64,000 bases of DNA from positions 24,304,429-24,368,428 of the forward strand of contig OW285187.1 of NCBI GenBank assembly GCA_935421135.1, given 5' to 3'. This DNA is from Bugulina stolonifera (Eukaryota; Bryozoa; Gymnolaemata; Cheilostomatida; Bugulidae). Shown here piece after piece: positions 39,301 through 51,300 of the stretch. The translations under genes and the position numbers were made by a program. Under the pieces are notes generated by a model. It searched no databases and was not told where the DNA came from. It worked only from the letters and a program-made list of their open reading frames with translations. Position 1 is the stretch's first letter, and every line of letters begins with the position of its first letter.

Positions 39301-42300
39301 CATCAAAGGTGAGTGTGTGTCTTTACCCTGCTCACCAGATCATTCCTTCTTTCCAACAAACAGTCGAGTTCAACTATGTCTTTATCAATGTCAGTAAAGT
39401 TGCTTGCTGAGAGTATTGGAACTAGCCTGTAATCAACACAGTGAGTACATCATAAGATACAAATACGATAAAAACATAAAATGCTTTAGAAATAAAACTT
39501 GGCTGTTTTAAACGAAAAGAAACTTTGACCATGCAAACATACATAAAAGTACACCAGGTTAGCTCAGCTGCATTAGATAGGGGTGAGTTTGTGTCTAATG
39601 AAGTTAGTATCAGTCCTAGGGGCGAATATAGGAAATATTTCAACACCAGCCTATTTTCAAGAAGTCATGAATTTCACGCGTCTGAGGGAGTTAATACAAG
39701 GTAAGTGTGGAACATGAACATGCATGGGTGCCTATAGCCGCCCCTGATCAGTCCTACCAATCTTTTAGATTTAGCCTGGGAAAAAGGGGGGGGGGGCCTT
39801 GAAAGAGTGAATAAACTAAATACAGTAATTCAAATATCTTGGATAGACCAGATCAGTCAATTGATTATTTTAGAAATAAACTTTATGATGGAATTATTGT
39901 TTGCATTTTTGCAGGATATTTATATTGTAAATTCAAAATTATATTTGAATAATTGCATATTGTAGATGATTTATTACAACAATACAATAACTTAACATTT
40001 TTACAAAGTTCATTGTGACCGATTGTCAAAACTAAATTTAATACTAACTGAAATTTAGTTTCACCAGTATTGTAATATGAATATAAATATATGTTAAAAT
40101 CATAGTGATTGATATGATAATCATTTAGATTATTATATTAAATTATATCATAATATAACTTAATTAACATTATAATAATATGAAATATCATAATCACATG
40201 ACTTCCTTTTTGTGTATTATAAGTTATCTAACTCTTTTTATCATTTAAAAAATTAATATAAATATTATAATAATATTTAATTTCAAACCTAGTCATTTGT
40301 TTTTTAAACGAAATAAATAAAAAAAATAGTACATATATTAAATGCTTACTATGCTGAGTATTGTGGTAGCTGACAATCTGGCCATAAACTAAGCTCATAT
40401 TCTTTAGAAAATGAAATTTATGAAATGAAAATCCAAATTTCGAACGCCATTCTTAGCATTTCTGTGCACTATGAATTCTCAACTCAATCCATAGACATAG
40501 ACGAAGATAGATAGTATAGTACCTTGGTACTTGCAATAACTCTGTGATCAATTGTATTGTAAACAAAATACCACGTGCAGACCGCTAGCATGGTCATGTG
40601 ACTTTGTTTTGTTTATAAAATTTGATGCTAGTATGATAATCCATAGTTTCGGATAAACAATGGCAGCTATAAAAATAAAACTTTTTTCGAGGGTGTAATA
40701 TAAATTGAAGGGTGTATGGTTGCAAGTAGTATATGCTCATGGATTATTTTTGCATTTTTCAAGCTACTTTTGAAAATATTCTCAAAAAACCAAACCTCTC
40801 TCTATACAACTTATATAAAAAAATTGCCGTTTAGGGTGTCTTCATTAAAAAAATCGTCCTAGGGCAGCACATAGCGCATCGCGCGATGCATCATGGGAAG
40901 CAGAAATATGTTGAGAGCACAACTCTGCAACTTGTAACTTTCCTGCTGCCTTCATTTTAACACAAATCTACACTTGCTGAGCAAGGTAATTAGTGACAGG
41001 GATCCTTTAAAATGTAGTAGCCTATTACACATCCGTAATAACAGAAAAGTACAAAGTATAATTGTTGCAACTCATGGTAGTAGGCCTACAGGATATAGCT
41101 TACATGTACATGTACGAGGATAACCTATGCAAAACGCATGAACGTGAAAAATAAACTGACCAGTAATAGCTCTATATCCCTGTTCTGATGCAGCCTGACC
41201 AATCTCTACAGTAAACACAGTCCCTTCCTCACCATACAGGTGGTGAGGCTGAAACTTGGGTTTGTCTTTTTCTTCCCCACGGATGCTAAACACAGGACAG
41301 TTGAGAGCCACATCTCTCATGAAATTTATTTTGGTCAAACCTAAAAAATTAATATAATTAGATTGACAGATGACAATTATCACATTGTAGGCAATAATTC
41401 TCTGTATTATGTATGTGCACAAACATGATGATCCTGTGTACAAACGAAACCAAACCTCTTTGACAATCTGCATAACTCTTTGTTTTGTATCTACATGTGT
41501 AAGAATCCACTAAGTAAGAGTAAATTCATTTATACCATTGTTGGTCTCCGCTCTAAAGCATTTTAGACATAAAATGCTTTAGAGTGGAGACCCACAATGG
41601 TATAAGTGAATTTACTCTTACTTAGTGGATTCTTATAGATACAAAACAAAGAGTTATGCAGATTGTCAAAGAGGTTTGGTCCCGTATGCACACAGTGGAC
41701 AGCATAATTATTATATTATAAATATGGAAATGCCAGCATTGCAATTTACCTTCAGATCGTTTACCAGCATAATGCTTGGCAGCATGTTGGTTGTTATTCA
41801 AAGGGCCAATGGCCCAGACCACAATCTGTTCTGTACCATCAACCTTGAACATTTTATCTTTGCTGCTAGTTGTCTGTTCGTCTACAATAAAGATTTTATA
41901 CATGTTGACCTACACATTATATTCCCTCTTATAATAGGTGACAAATCCTTCATAATTATTATATTGATTCCAATTTCCACAATGGATACAAATCATATTA
42001 CATATTACATCATTGGCCACACTTTTTATCCGAAATATTTGTTGCAGGGAATTTAATTATGAGCAGCAATAGTCTTGGTTCCAATTCCACTCAGGGATGG
42101 GTTATTTTCACATAATATGTAGAACCAACAACAAACAAAACTGTCACATTATATGGGCATGTCCATAATTAGTCGTGGGACATTCAGAGGATATATATGT
42201 GGATTTCTCCAAAAGTTTTCATGTTAAGGACACAAAATTTGCCCAAATACTTGATCAGAGCATGTTATTATATGTTATGAAGCCAATTTGCGTTTAACTC

Positions 42301-45300
42301 CAATTAGTTGGCAAAAAAATATGGCTATATGCGTCAGTCGTGGGACATCACACAAATGTAAAAATTCCATCCAACAATATACTGTTACATTTTTCTCTGA
42401 TTTGACTGCTTTAATTAGATTGATTTTTGTCTTATCAGAGAGTTAAGAGAATGCCTCATGTTATGAACTACTTTTCTAGTTGTGCTATCTTTATTAAGGT
42501 CCATGCTCATGATCTGGAATTGTTAGTCGCGGGACGTGTAAATGTTAGTCGTGGGACGTGTGTGAATAATCATTAGATTTACTTAGTGCGGGTGGTCTTA
42601 TTTAATCCAAACAAAGTTTTTATTAACATAAAGAAGTTAGAATATCCATAAACTGCTATACATAAACTATAGAAGAGCTTAAGAAGCTGTTATGCGATTC
42701 AATCTGCTGTAACATGTAAACGGTCAAACTTTGGTAAATGGTTAAATATGAACTAAGGTCTATGGAATAGTTCACATGTGCAGCTCTTCCAAGATGTCTT
42801 CTGCAGCCACTCTAGCTGTTCTTACAGGTGCATCATAAAAACTGTGCTTCTTTGTTGGAAGTTTTGCAACTACAGAGATCTCTATTGCACCCGAAGTAAG
42901 CGATGCAACGTGATGAATCTTTTGCAGAGCGGGTATAGATCGAACATTCTCCCACCTTTGGTTCAAGAAATCCCTGTTCCCATTTATCTTGGCTGTAGCT
43001 ACATGGATAATCTTTGTGCTCTTGCTGTACTTGTGGGCTACGTTGTAAAAGTCTTCAGCATTTGAGACAATCTCTTTTCTTGATCTAACAAGGCGCCACA
43101 CCAGACGTTTTACCGATCCACCAATCCCATCTGCCGCACCCTTTCCATGGGATGTCGCAAAATAGTTCCACTCTAAATGTTCAAAGTCGTGGGTCACTTT
43201 GAAGTAGTTGAGGTTTGAGAGTAGAAATCTCTGTTTAAATTGCGATGCAGCACCATCTGAGAAAATGGACACCGAGTTGACATGTGGGCAACATTCCTTT
43301 AGATCAGTGAATAATGTGTCCATAAAAGCGTGTACAGCATACTTATCATGCTGCAAATAATCGCTAGTGATGGGATATTTTTGGTAGCGCTGCCTTCACC
43401 TTTTTCACTGCCTTTCCAGCTGACTGCGCTGATCGAAAAGGATGTTGGCTACCTAAAAGTGATTCATATAAAATAATTGTTTGCATCAGATCAATTAATA
43501 ATTATGACAGCATGAAGTGTTTTATTGGCAATGATATTCTCATAGTAGAAATGATAGATAAAGGATCAAACTTTTAGTTCTGATGTTCAATTATTTTTGA
43601 AATGATTACCTTTAGTGACCTTAACCTTGAGCTTTTGTGACTTTGCATCCCGCTGTTTCTGTTTTCTTTGACGTTCATATTCTCTATAGCGCTGTAGTTC
43701 GTCTTCTGACATGTCTAGCTTTCTCTTTGCTCTGGAAACCTTAGATTGTTCTGCCTTGGTTTGTTTGTACAATTCATATTTTGCTGTATCTAGTTTTATT
43801 CTGTTTTTATAGTTTCTTTGTCGATCAGCTCCTGCTTTAGGTCTTGCCATGTTGACAACAGAACTACTTGTGAACAACTAAGTGATCTGTTGTGTTGTGC
43901 TCAATGTAATGACATAATGTTCTAGAATTGTCTTTAAACCATTGCATCATATTTGTAAAATGTCATAAACATGATATGATTCAACGGGAAGTATATTTTG
44001 TCCATGCTTAGAGCAATCATTAACAATCCTAGTAGACTTTAGGGGTGTCCCGCGACTGACATGTCCCGCGACTGACATGTCCCACGACTAACCGCACAAT
44101 GCAAGAAATTTTCATGTCTGAGAAAAAATATTTCTAACCATCAGTTGTTGCAAGTAGAACCAAGTAAAAACAGATTATTGTCTAAATTGGTTTGGTAGTA
44201 AAAGCATTAGAAACTTTTTTGTACATATTTTGTTAGTCGTGGGACACTGGGTGAGCCTTGACCTATGAGGAGCACACAGACCTCATTATTTGCTGTGGTG
44301 ATTGCAAGGTGGGGGAATCTCAAGAAGACATAGGTAGCTTTTGTTGTGATGCATGTATGAAAATGTATCACTTTACGAAGTCAAGCTATCACCCATTTAA
44401 TAATCACCCAAATTACATGCATATTTTTACTTGTAAACTATCTAAGGTTTGACACACCACGGATGAAAATTGAGAGGATATAGAATGTTTGGCTATGAAA
44501 ATTTGGTAAATATAGGATATTGTTAGTACATTCAGAGCATTGTATTTGGATAGAAATGAAAATATAGTTTTGCTGTATTTTTCATTTATTTATGGACATG
44601 CCCATATATGATATGATATGTATAATTTATGTACATGTATCACTACATGATTTGTATACTTGTGTAGTGAATTAGCCTCCGCAGTAGTCTCTCCTGGCTA
44701 ACTACACTGACAATATCTTATATCTTATACATGCTTGACAGTACACTTGTTATCTTATTATCAACTACTGCATGCATAATCTGTGTTATACTATTATTAG
44801 CCAATCAGGCCTTCGCATTCATTATATAGTTCAATTATACTGTGTGTGCAATTACTTATTATCCTGATTATTTCTCTTAGTCTTTTTACCTGTATACTTT
44901 TGGGGCCGATGTCTCAGAACACGGCCATACTGATATATTATCCATTTTAGCATATTGTAAGCACTTTTTGTGCAAGGCCGGCCCTTTTGGTGGCTGACCT
45001 CGGGCGGAACTTCGCCATATTGTTACGCAAGTTCCGGCTCGATACCTCATCGTACCAGGCCGATACCTTATCGTACATTTTACCGGAAGTATCTTATGTA
45101 TAAAAGCTCACGCATTTTGCTGTACAAATCAGTTGTTGATTGCGCTCTAATAAAGTAACATCTCCTAACTCAACCTACAGAGTCTTACTCTTGCAGGCAG
45201 GCAGCTCCAGCCCTGGTCTTTTAGACCTCAGCGCCCGAGCTCATCCCCATACTCATTTAAGTACTCTTTCTACACTCCTTGTGAGTTCTACATCATCGGA

Positions 45301-48300
45301 CTTTAGCCGATCCCGGATTCTTCATGAATCTAGCGTCGGGTCTAAGCCCTTAGATCAGCATTACTACTTTCTACACTCCTTTGGAGTATAAACTACCAGA
45401 CCTACGTCGGCCCTGGACTCTTTAATGAGTCTCAGCCTTAACTTGACTTTTCACTCTTTATGTAGTGTGTGGAAGTTACCTTGGCAGCCCACTACCAACT
45501 ACCAAGCGCTTCCCTACCCGTGCTACATCGGCACTCGTACGTAAACCTACACTAAAAACATTACACTATTACATCACACCAAAATGGATAATAATTAACA
45601 ATCTACAATCATGTAAAATAATATAGCTAATAGGTATACATACCAGTTGTTAACGCTCTCATGAACTTCACTCGAGTAATCCCATTTGTAACTCGTCCAG
45701 TCACCATCATAACATCATTCTGTCCTCCATTAAATGCACTATCATCAGGACAAACCCCTCCATTGTTAGCGCACTGTTACACATAATTTGCATTCTTTTA
45801 GTGATCATAAAATACAACTCTAATCTTCATGCAAAACTATCACACGCACAGGGATAGGGATAGAGAACTATGTTGAACTAAAATATGTGCCCTAATAATT
45901 ATCATTATTTCATTTAGATTTTGTTCATGGATGCAACAGTTAGTAGGTTTTTACTAACCCTGCCTTAATTATTAAAAATCAAAATTGAACATTTAGCATG
46001 TTGACAGGAATAAAAAGTTTCAACTACATTTAGATATACACACACAGGCTAAGAATTTGATAGTATTTTTCCTAAAGATGTGACTGATATATCCAATTCC
46101 ATTACTACTGAGCAATCATTAATCCAATGGGTAATAAATATGCTATAAGCACTGATAGGACAGCCAACTTGACTGTTAGGTGCAGTAGTGGAGAAATTTG
46201 GATAGCCTTAGTTCCTTGTTTGTGGTTTGGGGTAAGGGCGGTCAACCAGCAAAATATAGAGAAGACAACTTCTCCTGCTTCATTTTTGGCGAAGAACAAA
46301 GGCTATCTCAAATTTCTCCACTTCTGCACCTAGCTCCAACCTGAGTATAAGCGGATATGTAATAGTCTACTGCTCTAGGTTCACTACCATCTCTCCAATC
46401 GGCCACGACAACGTCTGCACCAATCATGGAGATTCTATCATCACTACCACTCAACCCAAATGCCATGTAGTCTTTATTACGATCTAAACAACAGTGGGAT
46501 TAACCTGTATTAGTGCACATGTGAAATTCATGTGGTCTGAAATTATTTTAAACATAATAATATAACATATTTTAATAGCATGTGTGAGTTACATTGATCA
46601 GTGAGTTGAGAGACATTTAATTAAGTTATATTATTATTTTTAATTTTGATCTAGTAAATACAAGCCAATACAATATTATACAGTGTATAACTATTACCTA
46701 CCAATATAACCAGCAAGTTCAATAACAATGCTGTCTGCTGACACAGACCAAGAAACTTGCAAGTCATCGTTCAATTGCTCACAGTTCATTTCTGCAAATG
46801 TGAGACGGACATGATACTAGACATAAAGGAGACAAGGTAATGGGAAAACACATAGAAAGGCTCTAAGTAGTGTCACTCTTCAACTCTTGTTTGTCATTTG
46901 GGCCTTAAATACATTAACATCTCACCTAAACTACTGATATACTACTAGTTCTGATTTGAGAATTTCGTACCAATACAAATCCTACCGACATTGCACAATA
47001 GCATTATATTATCTGTAAAGACATTTCATACATATATGTACAATGTACATGTTCCACTTGCAAGATACAGGATAAACAAAATAATAGAAAGTAATAATTA
47101 GCCTAGTATAATTAAAAGCTATCAATATTAGGTCTAGTGTAAGTTACACTGGGTAACTAACCACATGTACAACAATGACATGTACATTTCGGTTATACAA
47201 ATCAAAGTGACAGCGACTAGAGATAGAAATGTTCCACAAGAAGCCAACTCACAATAGCCCTGATTGCAACGAAAATCATTAGTGTAGTGTTAGTGCTGTG
47301 CTAGTAGTGGTAGGTACTAATAATATGATTCACATGTAAAAACCCAGACACTATGCTCTGGGACTCTCTCTTCAAAACCTAGCAGTATTTGACTGCATAT
47401 TTTACTTTTACAATCTTGGAATTCCCAAGACAGCTGCACCTGCACTAATGATCTCCTTAGAACTCTAGAAGAAACAGACTTTAAAATACTAATACCTCCC
47501 TAATGTGTACAAATAATCGCTAACTTGTTCTAGTGTTGTAATGCACATAAGTTTTGTGTTAGGCATCTAGTTAGTAGTCATAGATTGTATGAAGACCAAT
47601 AAATAAGGTAACTGTTAGCACCTAGCAGCAAGTGAAATGCATGTAATTTAAGAAGAACTCCTATTGGAAAAAATTGTTTTCTATTGAGTAATTCAATAGC
47701 TAAAATTCTAGTATACTAGAATTTTAGCTATTCAATTACTCAAAAGAAAAGAAAACAAACAACTTCTGGAATCAAAGTTGTTGAAACTCCCCCTGCAACT
47801 GAGGATAAAATTGGAATGAGATTTTTCTAGACAGAAACACTGAGCAATACTTATTGGCAAAAATTATGATCACAGCATTACAAATCTCAGATTTTTTGAA
47901 TAAATATTACCATACGCAGTATGTTTGCATCACAACATTTATTTGTAGCAAATTATATAATCTTACCCGTGACTATGTTATCTGCTTTGGTAGTAGTTTC
48001 CCTTGCGACTGTAGCTAAAATTGAATCAAATGAATACAGAACACAGTCAAACACAGTGAAATATTATTTGCATTAGTATGCATTGTAAGAAGCATTGGAT
48101 AATTATATAGGCATTCATAAAGTAAATGGTATTTATTTTTTTAGTCAACTATATGCTGTAAAAATATATTTATTATCACAATCATATACAACTATCACAA
48201 GCACTGGATGTGTTCTTTATTCTACATAATTGAGACGGGGCAAAACTAGACGACATATATATAATTATGAATCTCTAACATTATTTTTGTTTGGAATTGC

Positions 48301-51300
48301 CCTCTCTCTCTGACCTGAAAGTACATTTAAGCTTAGGCCACACTGACGCGAATTTTTTTGCGAATAGCGAATTTTGGCCAAAGGCGAATTCGCAAATTAG
48401 AATCGAGCGTGCCACACTGCAAAAGCTATAAGCGAATTCGCATTGATTTCACCCAATGAGGGATCAAAAATTATTATCCTCGGTCACGTTTCTCATTCAC
48501 TGCAGAACTAGAACTCCGAAAAATGTAAAATAAAATTATAATTAAAATAGAATAAAATAAAATAATTATTTCATTCTTACTTTCATTCGTTTTACACAAT
48601 TCTTGCAAACGGAAGTAGTCATTTTATTCATCAGTTAAAATAAATATTTTAATATAATAATTTAAACTCATTATTGATTGAAAATCCGTGGCTCTGAACA
48701 CGTGACAGTAACGTGACAAGTAAAAATTGGCCAATCACAAATTAGCGATTTGCGAATTAGCTGATTGAGATCAGCGAGAGCGAAATCGCTAATTTTGCGC
48801 GAATTCGCACAAATTTTGCGATTTGCGAAATCGCCTTTGGCAAAAATTCGCTATTCGCACAAAAAATCGCGTCAGTGTGGCCCTAGCATTACACTGTAAT
48901 TTCAAAATGATTGTATTGACTTTAACTATGTTAATTTTGCAATACTTGACTATAAGTGTGTTTCACACTGTGGGAGGAAAATAAGAGGAAGAGAAATTGA
49001 GAAAGAACAACTTCTAATTGTGATCAATAGCTATGATATAATGTACAAGATGATGTACATACTAGTGATACTATCTACATGCCCAGTAGAGATCTTGAGA
49101 GCTCAAATAATGGTATGCCGTTGTTTATAAGTTTACAGCATTGAGCATTCCACAGTAAAAACTCATTAATCAACCATGAACCATGTTATATACTATTAAT
49201 TTGAACTCTTGGAGGATTCCTTTTTATAAAAAATTGTTATGTTCTGTCACTAACTGAGGAATTATAACATATCATCATATAAGTGTACTTACTCTCTGTA
49301 TTCTCTGTTGGTAGTTCTACAAAGATACATGTAATACCCAAATTTTTGTGATTACTGTCTAACTCAGTACTACAAAAATAATTATTAGACTTGCACAATG
49401 CAACATAAAAATGCAGCTGCAGTATTATTGTATTTTGGTCCAGTAAATTGTTGCTTGACGTTCAACAATCGTATTCTTGCAAAATATCTAAATACAAGTA
49501 AATTTTATATATCGGCATCCTATTACTACAGCAAATAATTACTATTCTACAATACTGAATGCTAGAAAAGTTTATTACTACTTCATACTGAAGTACATGA
49601 CTGTATATTCAGAATCTAGACAATGAGACTAGAATAGCATCAGTAAAGAATATGAACAGCAACACACATAATTTACACGCATACTGAAATACAACATCAA
49701 AATAGGTCTAATATACATTCATACCTCTGGTCTCTATGTAAGGTGGTACATTCAGTTTGTAAGGAAATGTGACTTCTCCAAAATTGTGAGCATAACTGAC
49801 GCAATACATGCTGAGCCATCTAAGGTTAGTTGCAGATATAGTATATGGTAGTGTTAGCACTATGTCCTTATCAGAATATGCTCTTGCTTTTCTATTGCTA
49901 AAATCACCAATATCAACTATTTCTCACATGTTCATCTAACCTACACCTAAGTTATGATACGAGATCGCCCTTTCTATTCTCTATTCTTTTTTTGTCTTCC
50001 ACTTCTATTTTTCTCCCAAAAAACTGATTGTGAGTAGAAAGTGCTGATTTTTCAACTTTGAACGCTAAAATAACAATGCCCTGTGAATACACATTCAATT
50101 TGCACACACAATTCTCAGAATTGAAGTAAAATCTTACTTACTTATTTTCTTACTTACTTACTTTCTTACTTACTTACTATGGCTGCTTGAAAAATCATGA
50201 AATTATATGCATATAATTGCGTAATTATATGCATAATTTAAGAATGCATAATAATGTATGCGCCTCAGAACTAGTAAGGTAATTGGCTACCTGATTCCAT
50301 TTTCATCGGGTATGATTCCATAAGGTGGACCCTGTCCTTTAACAAAGGTTGTGTTTCCCACATAAAAATAGGCATCTGCAGAAAGGGCAAAAAAATTACA
50401 AAGATGATGGTTTATTATTATTATCATTACAAACAAGGTTATGTGTTGAAGCAACATGCTAGAGATACGAATATTATGTATTCCCATACTGTATATTACA
50501 GTAGAGTAGGTACATAAAATGGACAGAAGCCCACAGCCACAGAACCTTGTAGTTGTGGCTGGCAGCTGAGCCTGGAAAAATGTGCCCAGTTAGCCAACAG
50601 AATGACCATAGAACATGAACTAATACCATGAGTAGTAGCAGATGATGTATATAAAGGTAGACATGATTATACCTTATGTTCACATATTTGAGTATTGAGA
50701 TTGAGTATTTATTTGAACATGTGGTTGGTTATCCAACTCCTTAATATACCACTACTTTTTATGATACTAAACTACAGGCTACTGAGAGCTTTATATTGTG
50801 AATCTGCCAACCGACATTTATGTTAATTCATTGTGTGCTCTGTCTAGGCCACTCAAAAACCCACACTTGCGAGGGGAAGTCTTATTGCGTACCAGATGTT
50901 TACTAAAGTATAGTGATTATAGAGTCGTGCAAGCTTTTGCGCTTGTACCACAACAAAATTCTCCAACTCGGATATAAAAAGATTTTAGTTTACCTGGACC
51001 TTGGCCATCATATCGAAATGCTTGAATGGATATCATTCGGTCATTTAGGACTCGCACCACCTCCGATGCTACTGAATGAGCTCTGCTTACAAACATGCCT
51101 ATATCCTTAGGAGCCGGAGCATCAAAATCTGAAGGAATGTCTGCTCCACCATACAAATGCTAAGCCGAAAGAGAGGAACTAAACGTCATTAAAACATTCT
51201 TTTTATCAAGATAAAATCAAAAGAACATTAATTATTCACAGTAACAATAACTATAACGTGTTACATCTAGATGGATGCATATTATACATGCACAGAAAAC

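Larger units (their letters stand above)
35965..41160. other. Largest intron of gene E (5.2 kb)
   Basis: It separates the DOMON-proximal exon (41340-41161) from the cupredoxin exon (35964-35792). It contains the candidate nested gene at 38615-39426, a hAT MITE at 39618-39746 and AT-rich DNA (39830-40330). I saw no further Skeletor-type exon inside it. The equivalent introns in B, C and D are 127, 226 and 710 bp. Confidence 0.7.

Noticed and set aside
40372..40420. Possible first exon of the nested gene (MARLSATTILSI)
   Set aside because: It has acceptor-like and donor borders, but its phase 0 end does not join the first supported nested exon without a stop.
41625..42056. 143-codon plus-strand open frame
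   Set aside because: It runs antisense through the gene E exon at 41881-41750 and one arm of the long hairpin, and its sequence has no recognisable domain.
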